From: Citrifermentans bremense R1
GTDB lineage: Bacteria; Desulfobacterota; Desulfuromonadia; Geobacterales; Geobacteraceae
Direction: 5' to 3'
Length of the DNA stretch: 64,000 bases
Assembly (NCBI RefSeq): GCF_000426865.1
Contig: NZ_AUGE01000021.1
Location: forward strand, 1-64,000
Shown here: in pieces, positions 23,633-32,349 of the stretch
Numbering within the stretch: the stretch's first letter is position 1
Layout of the letters: each line of letters starts with the position of its first letter
Notes under the pieces: model-generated
The model's input: the letters and a program-made list of their open reading frames with translations, nothing else
Told to the model about the DNA's origin: nothing
Database searches by the model: none
Translations under genes and position numbers: made by a program

Positions 23633-24844
23633 ATGATGAACTACGAAAAAGCGCGGCGAACGATCCTTGAGAAAGTCGCCCCCGCCGGAATTGAGCGGGT
23701 ACTCCTGCTGGAAGCCGCCGGGAGAGTACTGGCCGAGGATTATTCCGCGCCCAGCGACATGCCCCGCTGGGACAACTCCGCCATGGACGGCTTCGCCGTG
23801 AGAAGCGCCGGCTGCGCGCCCGGGACCGTCCTCAAGGTGACCGACTACATCCCTGCCGGGGTAAGCTCCGGGGACGCCGTTGTCGAGGGGTGCGCCGCGA
23901 GGATTATGACCGGCGCCCCCATCCCCCCTGGGGCGGACGCCGTGGTCCCCATCGAGGAGACCGAGGCGGGCGAGCAAAGCGTGAAGCTGCTGCTGCAGGT
24001 GAAAAAGGGGGACCACATCCGCTTCCAGGGCGAGGACGTCGGCCGCGGCGACCTGATCATGCCGAAGGGGACGCTGATCGGCCCGCCGCAGGTGAGCCTC
24101 CTCGCCTCCTTCTCCGCCGCCGTGGTCCCGGTCTACCGCCGGGTGCGGGTAGCCATTCTTTCCACCGGGGACGAGCTGGTTGAGATCGGCACGGAACCCA
24201 AAGAGAGCCAGATCGTCAACAGTAACGCCCTGGCTCTCGCCTGCGCCATCAAGCTCTGCGGCGCCGAACCGGTCATTCTCGGCATCGCCAGGGACAACCG
24301 TGAAAGCCACTTGGCCCTCTTAACGGAGGGTTTGAAGGCGGACGTACTGGTCACCTCCGCAGGCGTTTCCGCCGGGGACCGCGACCTGGTGCGCGAGATC
24401 CTGGCTGAACTTGGGGTGATGGAGCAGTTCTGGAAACCAGGCGTCAAGCCCGGCGGCCCTACGGCTTTCGCGCTCAGGGGAAATACGCCGGTCTTCTCGC
24501 TTCCCGGAAACCCAGTTTCCACTATGATCACCTTCGACGAATTCGTTCGGCCCGCGCTTTTGAGGATGATGGGGCACGAGAAGGCGCTGAGGCGGACCGT
24601 GCGAGGCTATCTCAAGGAGGGGACTCGCAAGAAGGCGGGGAAACTGAACTTCCTGCGGGTGCAGGTCACCATCGAGGACGGCCGTTACCTGGCCAGCACG
24701 GCGGGCGACCAGAACACGGGGATACTGAAGACCATGCTCCGCTGCAACGCGCTGGCTCTGCTCCCCGCCGACCGCACCGAATTTGCCGCAGGCGAAGAGG
24801 TCGAGCTGCACCTGTTGGATCCCACCCTGGAAATGGAGGACTGA
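23633..24844 (+). CDS. moeA: molybdopterin molybdotransferase
   Basis: A protein of about 403 residues that inserts molybdate into adenylylated molybdopterin. It has all four MoeA domains, including DNSAMDGFAVR near residue 50, RIMTGAPIPPGADAVVPIEE, ILSTGDELVEIG and PVFSLPGNPVSTMITFDEFVRPAL. AGAGGTGAC lies just before ATGATG; either ATG is possible. It heads a plus-strand unit moeA-moaC-mog and follows a candidate Moco riboswitch, so the end-product cofactor probably controls it. Confidence 0.94.
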   Translation: MMNYEKARRTILEKVAPAGIERVLLLEAAGRVLAEDYSAPSDMPRWDNSAMDGFAVRSAGCAPGTVLKVTDYIPAGVSSGDAVVEGCAARIMTGAPIPPGADAVVPIEETEAGEQSVKLLLQVKKGDHIRFQGEDVGRGDLIMPKGTLIGPPQVSLLASFSAAVVPVYRRVRVAILSTGDELVEIGTEPKESQIVNSNALALACAIKLCGAEPVILGIARDNRESHLALLTEGLKADVLVTSAGVSAGDRDLVREILAELGVMEQFWKPGVKPGGPTAFALRGNTPVFSLPGNPVSTMITFDEFVRPALLRMMGHEKALRRTVRGYLKEGTRKKAGKLNFLRVQVTIEDGRYLASTAGDQNTGILKTMLRCNALALLPADRTEFAAGEEVELHLLDPTLEMED

Positions 24845-24845
24845 G

Positions 24846-25322
24846 ATGTCTTTTAATCATTTTGACGCGAGCGGCAACGCCATCATGGTCGATGTCAGCC
24901 AGAAGGTCCCGACGATGCGGACCGCCATAGCCGGAGCGGTGCTGACTCTCAAGCCCGAAACGGTGCAGGCCATCGTCTCCGGACGCGTCGCCAAGGGGGA
25001 CGTTCTCGGCGTGGCCCGCATAGCCGGGATAGCCGGGGCCAAGAAGACCCCGGAACTGATCCCCCTCTCGCATCCGCTGGCGCTGCACCACGTCTCCATC
25101 GAGTTCGAGGTGGACGAGAGACAAGGGACCATCGCGGTTATGGCGACGGTGCGCGCCTTCGAGCGGACCGGTGTGGAGATGGAGGCAATGGCAGCGGCCA
25201 CGGTCGCCGCCCTCACCGTCTACGACATGTGCAAGGGGAGCGACAAGGGGATCGTGATCTCCGACGTGAAGCTCCACTACAAGGAAGGCGGCAAGAGCGG
25301 CGTCTTCAAAAGAGAAGCGTAA
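24846..25322 (+). CDS. moaC: cyclic pyranopterin monophosphate synthase
   Basis: A 158-residue enzyme that acts with MoaA to turn GTP into cyclic pyranopterin monophosphate. Signature stretches are MVDVSQKVPTMRTAIA, ELIPLSHPLALHHV, the TGVEMEAMAAATVAALTVYDMCKG active-site segment and DVKLHYKEGGKSG. The ATG comes two bases after the moeA stop, with AAATGGAGGA upstream inside moeA. Confidence 0.96.
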   Translation: MSFNHFDASGNAIMVDVSQKVPTMRTAIAGAVLTLKPETVQAIVSGRVAKGDVLGVARIAGIAGAKKTPELIPLSHPLALHHVSIEFEVDERQGTIAVMATVRAFERTGVEMEAMAAATVAALTVYDMCKGSDKGIVISDVKLHYKEGGKSGVFKREA

Positions 25323-25345
25323 GGATTCCCAAAGGAGATTTTCCC

Positions 25346-25843
25346 ATGCGAGCAGCGATATTGACCTTGAGCGACCGTTGTTCCACCGGCGAGCGGGCGG
25401 ACGGCAGCGGCCCCGCCCTGAGAAGCTGGTTGGAAGAGCGCGGGGTGACCGTCACCTGCACCGAGGTGATCCCGGACGAGGCGTCCCTCATCTCGGAAAA
25501 GCTGGAGGCCTGGTGCGATAGCGGAAGCTTCGACCTCATCCTCACCACCGGGGGGACCGGCGTCTCCCCGCGCGACGTGACGCCGGAGGCGACCGAACGG
25601 GTGGTCGACCGGGTGCTCCCCGGCTTCGGCGAGGTGATGCGCGCGGAGAGCCTGAAAAAAACCCCGCACGCCATCATCTCCCGCGCCATCGCCGGGATCA
25701 GGAAAAACACCCTGATCATCAACCTCCCCGGAAGCCCGAAGGGGGCGACGGAAAACATCAGTTTCGTCTGGGCCGCCGTTCCCCACGCCGTAGCCAAGCT
25801 CCAGGGAGACCCGGAAGAATGCGGCACGCCGCTATCCAAGTGA
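25346..25843 (+). CDS. mog: molybdopterin adenylyltransferase (Mog/MoaB family)
   Basis: A 165-residue enzyme that adenylylates molybdopterin before MoeA loads molybdenum. Family motifs are LTLSDRCSTGERADGSG, DLILTTGGTGVSPRDVTPEAT and IINLPGSPKGATENI. AAAGGAG lies upstream of the ATG. It is the third gene of the moeA-moaC-mog unit. Pairing with MoeA in the same operon fits Mog better than the inactive MoaB paralogue of E. coli. Confidence 0.92.
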   Translation: MRAAILTLSDRCSTGERADGSGPALRSWLEERGVTVTCTEVIPDEASLISEKLEAWCDSGSFDLILTTGGTGVSPRDVTPEATERVVDRVLPGFGEVMRAESLKKTPHAIISRAIAGIRKNTLIINLPGSPKGATENISFVWAAVPHAVAKLQGDPEECGTPLSK

Positions 25844-25865
25844 TGCATATCCGTACCCTTTTCTA

Positions 25866-25894
25866 TTGACCGATCCGACCTGCTGGGTTATACA
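25866..25894 (+). promoter_or_regulatory. sigma-70 promoter of pta
   Basis: TTGACC (25866-25871) and TATACA (25889-25894) are 17 bases apart, close to the housekeeping consensus, and lie 38 bases before the pta ATG. Confidence 0.75.
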
Positions 25895-25931
25895 ACTAAC
25901 ACGGTTTGAAATTTAATACGGAGGGATCATC

Positions 25932-26933
25932 ATGCCGTTGGTAAAGCAGATTCACGATAAGGCAAGAGGCAACAAGAAGACCGTAGTCTTGCCGGAAAGC
26001 TATGACGAGAGGATGCTGTTCGCCGCCCAGGCCATCGTGGAACAGGGTTTGGCGCATATCATACTTTTGGGGAAGCCTGAGGCGATCAAGGCCGCCGCAG
26101 TTGAGAAAGGGATCAACCTGGCCGGTGTCGAGATCATAGAGCCGGCCGCTTCCGACAAGTTAGCGAGTTACGTGGCGAAACTGGTGGAACTGAGGAAGTC
26201 GAAGGGGCTCACCGCCGAGCAGGCGCGCGAGCTTCTCTGCGGCGGGGACAACCTCTATTTCGCCGGGATGATGGTGCGCCAAGGCGACGCAGACGGCGAG
26301 GTAGCAGGCGCCACCGGCACCACCGGCGACGTGCTGCGCGCAGCCTTCCAGACCGTGGGCCCCGCCCCCGGCATCAAGACGGTCTCCTCCTTCTTCCTGA
26401 TGGCGACTAAGAGCCCCGAGTTCGGGGAGAACGGAGTCATCCTCTTCGCCGACTGCGCCGTCAACCCCAACCCCGACGCACAGGCCCTGGCGGAGATCGC
26501 CATTGCCACCGCGAGGAACTGCAAGTCCTTCCTCGACGTCCCGGCGCGCGTTGCCATGCTTTCCTTCTCCACCAAGGGGAGCGCGAGCCACCCCGATGCA
26601 GACAAGGTGCTCAAAGCGCTTGAGCTGGCGAAGGGGATGGACCCCAAACTCAGCATCGACGGCGAACTCCAGGCCGACGCCGCGCTCATCCCCGCCGTAG
26701 GCGGGAAGAAGGCCCCCGGCAGCAAGGTAGCCGGCAAGGCCAACGTCCTGATCTTCCCCGACCTCGATGCCGGCAACATCGCCTATAAGCTCGTGGAGCG
26801 TATCGCCGGCGCCAAGGCGATCGGCCCGGTGATACAGGGGCTGGCAAAGCCGGTCAACGACCTCTCCCGCGGCTGCTCCGTCCAGGACATCGTGGACGTA
26901 ACCGCCATCACCGCCGTGCAGGCGCAGGGGTAG
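25932..26933 (+). CDS. pta: phosphate acetyltransferase
   Basis: A 333-residue enzyme of the short (single-domain) Pta type that converts acetyl-CoA and phosphate to acetyl phosphate. Motifs include [80 protein letters not shown] and [38 protein letters not shown] precedes the ATG. Together with acetate kinase it activates acetate or makes ATP from acetyl-CoA. It converges on ackA rather than forming the usual ackA-pta operon. Confidence 0.95.
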   Translation: MPLVKQIHDKARGNKKTVVLPESYDERMLFAAQAIVEQGLAHIILLGKPEAIKAAAVEKGINLAGVEIIEPAASDKLASYVAKLVELRKSKGLTAEQARELLCGGDNLYFAGMMVRQGDADGEVAGATGTTGDVLRAAFQTVGPAPGIKTVSSFFLMATKSPEFGENGVILFADCAVNPNPDAQALAEIAIATARNCKSFLDVPARVAMLSFSTKGSASHPDADKVLKALELAKGMDPKLSIDGELQADAALIPAVGGKKAPGSKVAGKANVLIFPDLDAGNIAYKLVERIAGAKAIGPVIQGLAKPVNDLSRGCSVQDIVDVTAITAVQAQG

Positions 26934-26995
26934 ACACCCGACCTGTCGGACCTGTCAACCACGGGCGGCGGCTCGCTTACACAAAGAACAAAAAG

Positions 26996-27027
26996 AAAGG
27001 CCGGCGGGTTACCCCGCCGGCCTTTTT
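26996..27027. terminator. bidirectional terminator between pta and ackA
   Basis: AAAGGCCGGCGGG and CCCGCCGGCCTTT form a 13-pair stem with a short loop, with T-tracts on both strands. It serves both convergent genes. Confidence 0.92.
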
Positions 27028-27050
27028 GTTGCCTTACGCTCTGCCGCGCC

Positions 27051-28316
27051 TTACTTCCTGACGAAGTCGGGCCTGGAGAAGCTGTATTCGAAGTGCATGT
27101 GGTCCGTGTAGGTCCCATCCAGGATGGCCGCCACGTCTTCGGTGAAGACCAGCTCCTCATCGGTCGGTATCACGTACACCTTCACCGGCGAGTCATCGGT
27201 GGTGATCAGGGTCTCGCGCTTCCTGGTCATGGCGGAGGCGTTGCGCTCGCGGTCCAGGACGATGCCCAGGTGGTCGAGCCCTTCGATGGCGCGCTCCCTG
27301 ATCGGAGCCCCCATCTCCCCTACCCCGGCGGTGAAGACGACCGCGTCGAGCCTTCCCACCACGGCCATGTAGGTGCCGATGTACTTCTTGAGACGGTAAG
27401 CCTCGATGTCCAGCGCGAGCCTGCAGAGGTTGTCTCCGCCGTTCGCGTGCTCGATCACATCGCGACGGTCGGTGAAGCGGCCGGTGATGCCGATGACGCC
27501 GCTCTTCTTGTTGAGGATGCTGTCGATCTCCTTGGCGGAGAGGTTTTCCTTCTGCATCATGAAGGCGGGGATGGCCGGATCGATGTCGCCGCAGCGGGTA
27601 CCCATCATGGCGCCTTCCAGCGGGGTGAGCCCCATGCTGGTGTCGACGGACACCCCATTCTTGATGGCGCAGTGCGATACGCCGTTACCGATGTGCATGG
27701 TGATGACGTTGCACTGGTTCGCCGGTTTGCCTAGGATGGCGGCGATGCGCTTGGAGACGTAGAGGTGCGATGTGCCGTGGAAGCCGTAGCGCCTGACCCC
27801 GTACTTTTCGTACCACTCGTAGGGAAGCGGGTAGAGATAGGCGTGCTCGGGCATGGTCTGGTGAAACGCGGTATCGAAAATCGCCACCTGGGGGACGCCG
27901 GGAAGAACGGCCATGGCCCCCTCGATGCCTGCGATATTGGGCGGGTTGTGCAAAGGCGCCAGATGCTGCACCTCGGTGACCGCGGCCAGCACGTCCTCGT
28001 CGATGAGTACGGACTTGGTGAAACGCTCCCCCCCGTGTACAACGCGGTGCCCAACCGCGGCTATCTGCTTGATATCGGTAAGCACGCCGTGTCCGGGAGA
28101 GGTCAGGGTGCGCAGAATCAGATCGACGGCGGTCTTATGATCGGGACAGTCGGAATCCTCGCGGTAGGTCTCGCGGCCCGGGACTTCGTGCAGGATGAAC
28201 GAATCGCCGATGACGACGCGCTCCACCATACCCTTGGCGACCACCACTTTTTTGTCCCAGTCAAACAACTGGTATTTTACAGAAGAACTTCCGCAGTTAA
28301 GTGCGAGTATATCCAT
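27051..28316 (-). CDS. ackA: acetate kinase
   Basis: A 421-residue sugar-kinase-fold enzyme interconverting acetate plus ATP and acetyl phosphate. It begins MDILALNCGSSSVKYQLFD (phosphate-binding N-terminus) and contains VGHRVVHGGERF, FDTAFHQTMPEHAYLYPLP, RRYGFHGTSHLYV, the HIGNGVSH motif and the C-terminal FTAGVGEMGAPIRERA. The ATG at 28316 has GGGGGATG further upstream. It works with Pta across the shared terminator. Confidence 0.96.
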   Translation of the reverse strand: MDILALNCGSSSVKYQLFDWDKKVVVAKGMVERVVIGDSFILHEVPGRETYREDSDCPDHKTAVDLILRTLTSPGHGVLTDIKQIAAVGHRVVHGGERFTKSVLIDEDVLAAVTEVQHLAPLHNPPNIAGIEGAMAVLPGVPQVAIFDTAFHQTMPEHAYLYPLPYEWYEKYGVRRYGFHGTSHLYVSKRIAAILGKPANQCNVITMHIGNGVSHCAIKNGVSVDTSMGLTPLEGAMMGTRCGDIDPAIPAFMMQKENLSAKEIDSILNKKSGVIGITGRFTDRRDVIEHANGGDNLCRLALDIEAYRLKKYIGTYMAVVGRLDAVVFTAGVGEMGAPIRERAIEGLDHLGIVLDRERNASAMTRKRETLITTDDSPVKVYVIPTDEELVFTEDVAAILDGTYTDHMHFEYSFSRPDFVRK

Positions 28317-28413
28317 CGATCTGCATCCCCCGTCATTGTAGTTTAACCGGGCAAGCTGGGTACTTTAGTCCGGCTAAAAAAGTTTACAAATAAAACTGTT
28401 TTTTAAATATACC

Positions 28414-28427
28414 GTAGACTGGTCTAC
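28414..28427. promoter_or_regulatory. short palindromic operator candidate
   Basis: GTAGAC-TG-GTCTAC forms a six-base dyad with a two-base spacer, in the AT-rich gap between divergent ackA and the ferredoxin gene. Size and symmetry suit a TetR- or GntR-type regulator. No regulator gene is nearby. Confidence 0.35.
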
Positions 28428-28551
28428 AGTTCAAGGATTTTCTCCCTCCCATCGTTGCGGCAAATGTCATACAGCTTTATGGTGGACTTTTTTTATGTCC
28501 TATGGTAGTTTTCGACCGCGATTTTAAGTAAACATGAAGGAGGTGAATACT

Positions 28552-28719
28552 TTGGCACATACCATCAGCGACGAATGCATCAACTGCGGCGCCTGTGACG
28601 ATTCCTGCCCGGTCAACGCAATCAGCGAGGCTGGCGACAAAAGGACCATCGCTGCAGATACCTGCATCGACTGCGGCGCTTGCGTAGACACCTGCCCGGT
28701 GAGCGCAATCTCGGCCTAA
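28552..28719 (+). CDS. 2[4Fe-4S] ferredoxin, clostridial type
   Basis: A 55-residue ferredoxin with two complete CxxCxxCxxxCP motifs (CINCGACDDSCP and CIDCGACVDTCP) separated by a short linker. It carries two low-potential [4Fe-4S] clusters and acts as a soluble electron carrier in the cytoplasm. The start is taken as TTG at 28552 because AAGGAGGTG lies 6 bases upstream. An in-frame ATG at 28534 overlaps that ribosome site and is unlikely. It is a single-gene unit with its own terminator. Confidence 0.93.
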   Translation: MAHTISDECINCGACDDSCPVNAISEAGDKRTIAADTCIDCGACVDTCPVSAISA

Positions 28720-28745
28720 CCAACACCAGATCCATGAAATGCCAT

Positions 28746-28784
28746 GGCCTGCAGCGGCCCGTCCGCTTGCAGGCCTATTTTTTT
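28746..28784 (+). terminator. terminator of the ferredoxin gene
   Basis: GGCCTGCAGCGG and CCGCTTGCAGGCC pair with one bulge, followed by a run of T with one A. It lies 26 bases after the stop codon. Confidence 0.88.
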
Positions 28785-28861
28785 GCCTGCCGCAAAACCA
28801 GCCTGAACTTCCAAAGTCAAAAAGCGTTAGGGGCCGCCCCCCTCTATTTCCGCACCACGAA

Positions 28862-28893
28862 AAAGAGGGGAAGCCCTGGAGCTCCCCCTCTTT
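28862..28893 (-). terminator. terminator of gltX
   Basis: On the minus strand AAAGAGGGGGAGC pairs with GCTTCCCCTCTTT, ending in a T-run, 20 bases after the gltX stop codon. Confidence 0.8.
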
Positions 28894-28912
28894 CTTTTAC
28901 CTGTTGCCGTTA

Positions 28913-30316
28913 TCAGCAGAGCTTGGCAATGGCCCGCTCCAGGCGCTTCCCGGTCTCTTCCAGCCCCAGCACCTCGATCATCTCGTAGATCCCAGGCGAA
29001 GCGGTGGAGCCCGAGAGGGCTAGCCTCACCGCTGGCCCTACCTGCCCGAGCTTGATCCCCTTCTCCTCGCAAAGCTCCTTGAATGCGCCCTCTATTGCGA
29101 CGGTAGTGAGTTCACCGACCGCGCCCAGTTTCTCGAACAGCCCCCTAAGAAGAGCCGGGGTCTCCGGGTTGAAGAACTTGGCTACCCCCTTCTCGTCGTA
29201 GGAGAGCTCCTGCTGGTAGTAGAACAGCGCTCCGTCCGCCAGCTCCAGCATGGTCTTAGCCCTTTCCTGCAGCGTCTTGACCACGGCCGGAAGCTCCGGC
29301 CCACCTGCGGTGTCGGTTACCCCCCGCTCCTTCAGGAAAGGGACCAGGAGCCCGGCCAGTCGCACCGGGTCGCCATTTTTGATGTAGTGCGCGTTCAGCC
29401 ACAGGAGCTTGTCCGGGTTGAAGACGCCAGCGGACCGACCCACGTTCTCGATGGAGAACTTCTGGATCAGGTCTTCGAGCGAGAAGATCTCCTCGTCGCC
29501 GTAGCTCCAGCCCAGGCGGACCAGGTAGTTGACCATCGCCTCGGGAAGAAAGCCCATGTCGCGGTAGGCCATGACCGAGGTGGCGCCGTGCCTTTTCGAG
29601 AGCCTAGCCTTGTCCGCCCCAAGGATCATCGGGACGTGGGCGAACTGGGGAACCGTCGCCTCCAGCGCCTCGTACAGGAGGATCTGGCGCGGCGTGTTGT
29701 TCACGTGGTCGTCGCCGCGGATGACGGTGGTGACCCCCATGGTGGCGTCGTCGATGACCACCACGAAATTATAGGTGGGGGTCCCGTCGGTGCGCTGGAT
29801 GATCAGGTCGTCCAGTTCGGCGTTCTCGAAGGAGATCTTCCCCTTGATCAGGTCGTTCCAGTAGGTGGTCCCTTCCTGCGGCGCCTTGAAACGGACCACG
29901 TAAGGGCGCCCGTCGTCCGCGCCCTGCGGCAGGTTGCGGCAGGTCCCGTCGTACTTGGGCTTGCCACCTTCCTTGAGCGCCTTCTCGCGCTTGGCCTCCA
30001 GCTCTTCGGCGCTGCAATAGCACTTGTACGCCTTCCCGGCCGAGATCAGTTTCTCGACGTGCTCCTTGTAGAGCGGAAAATTGTCAGACTGGTAGAAAGG
30101 CCCCTCGTCCCAGTCCAGTCCCAGCCAGGTCATCCCTTCCAGGATGGCGTCGACCGACTCCTGGGTGGAGCGGGCGACGTCGGTGTCCTCGATCCTGAGG
30201 ATGAACTTCCCCTGCTGCTTCCTCGCCAAAAGCCAGTTGAAAAGCGCGGTGCGCGCTCCCCCCACGTGGAGGTACCCGGTCGGGCTGGGTGCGAAACGGA
30301 GGCGTACTTGTGACAT
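28913..30316 (-). CDS. gltX: glutamyl-tRNA synthetase
   Basis: A 467-residue class I synthetase. The HIGH-type motif is in [21 protein letters not shown] and the KMSKS-type motif is ARLSKRHG. It charges tRNA-Glu with glutamate. AAGGAAGGAG precedes the ATG. It is the last gene of a minus-strand run that includes yacG and a receiver protein. Whether it is discriminating or also charges tRNA-Gln cannot be told from the visible residues. Confidence 0.96.
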   Translation of the reverse strand: MSQVRLRFAPSPTGYLHVGGARTALFNWLLARKQQGKFILRIEDTDVARSTQESVDAILEGMTWLGLDWDEGPFYQSDNFPLYKEHVEKLISAGKAYKCYCSAEELEAKREKALKEGGKPKYDGTCRNLPQGADDGRPYVVRFKAPQEGTTYWNDLIKGKISFENAELDDLIIQRTDGTPTYNFVVVIDDATMGVTTVIRGDDHVNNTPRQILLYEALEATVPQFAHVPMILGADKARLSKRHGATSVMAYRDMGFLPEAMVNYLVRLGWSYGDEEIFSLEDLIQKFSIENVGRSAGVFNPDKLLWLNAHYIKNGDPVRLAGLLVPFLKERGVTDTAGGPELPAVVKTLQERAKTMLELADGALFYYQQELSYDEKGVAKFFNPETPALLRGLFEKLGAVGELTTVAIEGAFKELCEEKGIKLGQVGPAVRLALSGSTASPGIYEMIEVLGLEETGKRLERAIAKLC

Positions 30317-30384
30317 GAAAAGCTCCTTCCTTTGCTGTGATCATTGCATGGCTGCAAAAAATGTGTTCGCTGCAAATGCCTGGA

Positions 30385-30573
30385 CTACTCGTCCCCGGGC
30401 TCCTCGTCCCCAGACTCCGGGGCTTTTTCGCCTGGGATGCGGTAACCTTCGTCCGCCCAGGTGCCGAGATCGATCATCTTGCACCTCTGCGAGCAGAAGG
30501 GACGGTAGGGATTGCCGGCGAGGGTGATCTCCTTGCGGCACTGAGGACATTTTATGGTGGTGATGGCGTTCAT
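30385..30573 (-). CDS. yacG: YacG-type zinc-ribbon DNA gyrase inhibitor
   Basis: A 62-residue protein with a four-Cys zinc ribbon: CPQCRKE near residue 9 and [22 protein letters not shown] further on. The second motif is the YacG signature. E. coli YacG binds the GyrB C-terminal domain and blocks DNA binding. The acidic tail ([12 protein letters not shown]) is variable. AGGAAACGCC precedes the ATG. Confidence 0.92.
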   Translation of the reverse strand: MNAITTIKCPQCRKEITLAGNPYRPFCSQRCKMIDLGTWADEGYRIPGEKAPESGDEEPGDE

Positions 30574-30656
30574 GGCGTTTCCTGCAAAGAAATCCCTCCA
30601 AAGCCTGCGCCCTGGAGGGTCGGTGGTCGAATCTAAACTGCGCTAAGTAGCGGCGT

Positions 30657-31499
30657 TTACAGGATCAGGTATTTCCGCTGGTGGAACTGGAGCGCCCTCT
30701 TGACCCGGGTGATGAGGGTCTCTTCCTTTACCGGCTTTTCAATGAAGTCGAAGAACCCTCTCTCGAAGGCCTTCACCTCGTCCTCCGGGCGCATGGAACC
30801 GGTGATCAGTATCACCGGGATGGAGGAAAAATCCGGGACGCTGCGCAGCGCGTCGAAGAGGCCGAAACCGTCGAGCTTGGGCATCATCAGGTCGGTCAGA
30901 ACCACATGCGGCTTCTCGGTCAGTACGGCCTTGTAAGCCTCAAGACCGTCCGAGGCAAAAACGACGCGGTACCCCTGGCGGCTCAGGAAGTCGCCGAACA
31001 TGGTCCCTATCAGCTTGTCGTCCTCGACCACGAGCACCGTGTGCGCCGCGGAGGAGCAAACCTCTTTCTGCAGATAGTTCCTGCAGATGGCGGAATAGAT
31101 CTCCTTGCGGGTAGCGATGAAGGGGGTGATGCTCAAGCCGTGGTTGGCCGAAATGTTTCTCACCACCCGCGTCTCGGTGGGGTCGGCCATGGCCAGCGCC
31201 AGCCTTTTGTTGTCGAGCTTGAGCGGGAAGATGTTGTTCTGCATGGCGACGTCGACCGGGATGGTGGCGAGAAGCTCTGGGGCGAAGGAGTAGCCGGAGA
31301 AGTTGTTGGCCACCCGGCAGCCGTACTGGACGGCGAGCGCCGCGGCCAGCTCCTCCCCGGTCACAAGCTCCAGGTCCTCGAGTACGGTCCCGAAGCGCTT
31401 GTTGAGGCGCTTGGAAACGGCGAGCATCCGCTCCACCGTCTTCTCGGTCACCACACCGGTTTCCACAAATATTTCGCCTAGTTTCTTTCTTTTTTCCAT
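30657..31499 (-). CDS. MshEN domain fused to a response-regulator receiver
   Basis: A 280-residue protein. Residues 1-145 match the N-terminal MshEN/GspE-N domain of type II secretion and pilus ATPases, with KLGEIFVETGVVTEKTVERML and FGTVLEDLELVTGEELAAALAVQ giving the two spaced LG..L...G....L repeats known to bind cyclic di-GMP. Residues about 155-278 are a receiver with EDDK, phosphoacceptor D in VVLTDLMMPKLDGFG, and Lys in FIEKPVKE. There is no ATPase domain. The ATG at 31499 has GGGGA upstream; a TTG at 31517 is possible. It may join phosphorelay and second-messenger signals. It has no kinase neighbour. Confidence 0.85.
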   Translation of the reverse strand: MEKRKKLGEIFVETGVVTEKTVERMLAVSKRLNKRFGTVLEDLELVTGEELAAALAVQYGCRVANNFSGYSFAPELLATIPVDVAMQNNIFPLKLDNKRLALAMADPTETRVVRNISANHGLSITPFIATRKEIYSAICRNYLQKEVCSSAAHTVLVVEDDKLIGTMFGDFLSRQGYRVVFASDGLEAYKAVLTEKPHVVLTDLMMPKLDGFGLFDALRSVPDFSSIPVILITGSMRPEDEVKAFERGFFDFIEKPVKEETLITRVKRALQFHQRKYLIL

Positions 31500-31569
31500 A
31501 GCGGGGTCCCCACACAAGGGATAACTGTAGCATCGGGGATACGAAAAACCATGCGCGCCTGGAAAAAAG

Positions 31570-32340
31570 CTATTCGGGGAGAGCCGTGGCTCCGCTCCCC
31601 AACTTGGCGGCCAACTGGTCCGCCTCGGCCTTGCTTAAGTGCCGCCCAACCCGCAGGCGGTACCAGACGCCCTTGCCTTGCACCTTGGACTCGGAAAGAT
31701 AGGCGGCGACCCCCTTGGCGGAAAGCTTCGACTGGGCCGCGTCGGCCTCCTTCTTGTCGCGGTAGGACGCGATCTGCACCAGGTAGCGCCCCTCTGCCGC
31801 GGACGGCACCTTCGCAGCTTCCTGCTTCTGGCCCTCAGGCTTGTCGGCCGCGGGCTTATCGGCACCCCCCCTCTCCGGCGCGGGCTTCGCCTCGACAGGC
31901 TTTGCCTCAGCGGCTTTCGCGGCGGCAGCAGCCGGCGCAGCCTTTGACTGCGGGGGAGGATCGGAGAGCTTCAGATTCACCCCGCTTCCCATCGCGCCGT
32001 GCCCCCCGGAGGGGAGGGTCTTGTAGAAGGTAAGCGGGGTCTCGGGGACCGGGGCGCCGGGGGTGCCGGGAACGGCCGGCGGCGTAACCGGGACCTGCTT
32101 CGCCTGGGCCGCAGCGGTCGCATTAGCTGCAACAGGGGGACGTGCATTCCCCCTGAAGAGGACCCAGCCGGTGAAAACGCCGGCGCCGAAGGTGGCCCCC
32201 AGAAAAACCAGCGCCGACAGGAAGGCGAAGAGACCGAGCGGCGCCTTGCGCGGCCGGTTCTTGGGCGCTGGTTTCTGCACCGGTTTTCGCTCAGGGCTCT
32301 CCCTCAGGGCCGCGACCTTATCGCTGTAATCAAGCCGCAT
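31570..32340 (-). CDS. SPOR domain protein with one membrane helix
   Basis: A 256-residue protein. It has a basic cytoplasmic N-terminus, one membrane helix (about 35-62), a long Pro/Ala/Lys-rich linker (about 65-178) and a C-terminal SPOR domain (GRYLVQIASYRDKKEADAAQSKL...GVWYRLRVGRHLSKAEADQLAAKL). SPOR domains bind denuded septal peptidoglycan, so the protein probably goes to the division site. It lies nine bases downstream of argS, and ftsB is two genes upstream in the same run. Confidence 0.9.
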   Translation of the reverse strand: MRLDYSDKVAALRESPERKPVQKPAPKNRPRKAPLGLFAFLSALVFLGATFGAGVFTGWVLFRGNARPPVAANATAAAQAKQVPVTPPAVPGTPGAPVPETPLTFYKTLPSGGHGAMGSGVNLKLSDPPPQSKAAPAAAAAKAAEAKPVEAKPAPERGGADKPAADKPEGQKQEAAKVPSAAEGRYLVQIASYRDKKEADAAQSKLSAKGVAAYLSESKVQGKGVWYRLRVGRHLSKAEADQLAAKLGSGATALPE

Positions 32341-32349
32341 GAAACTCCC

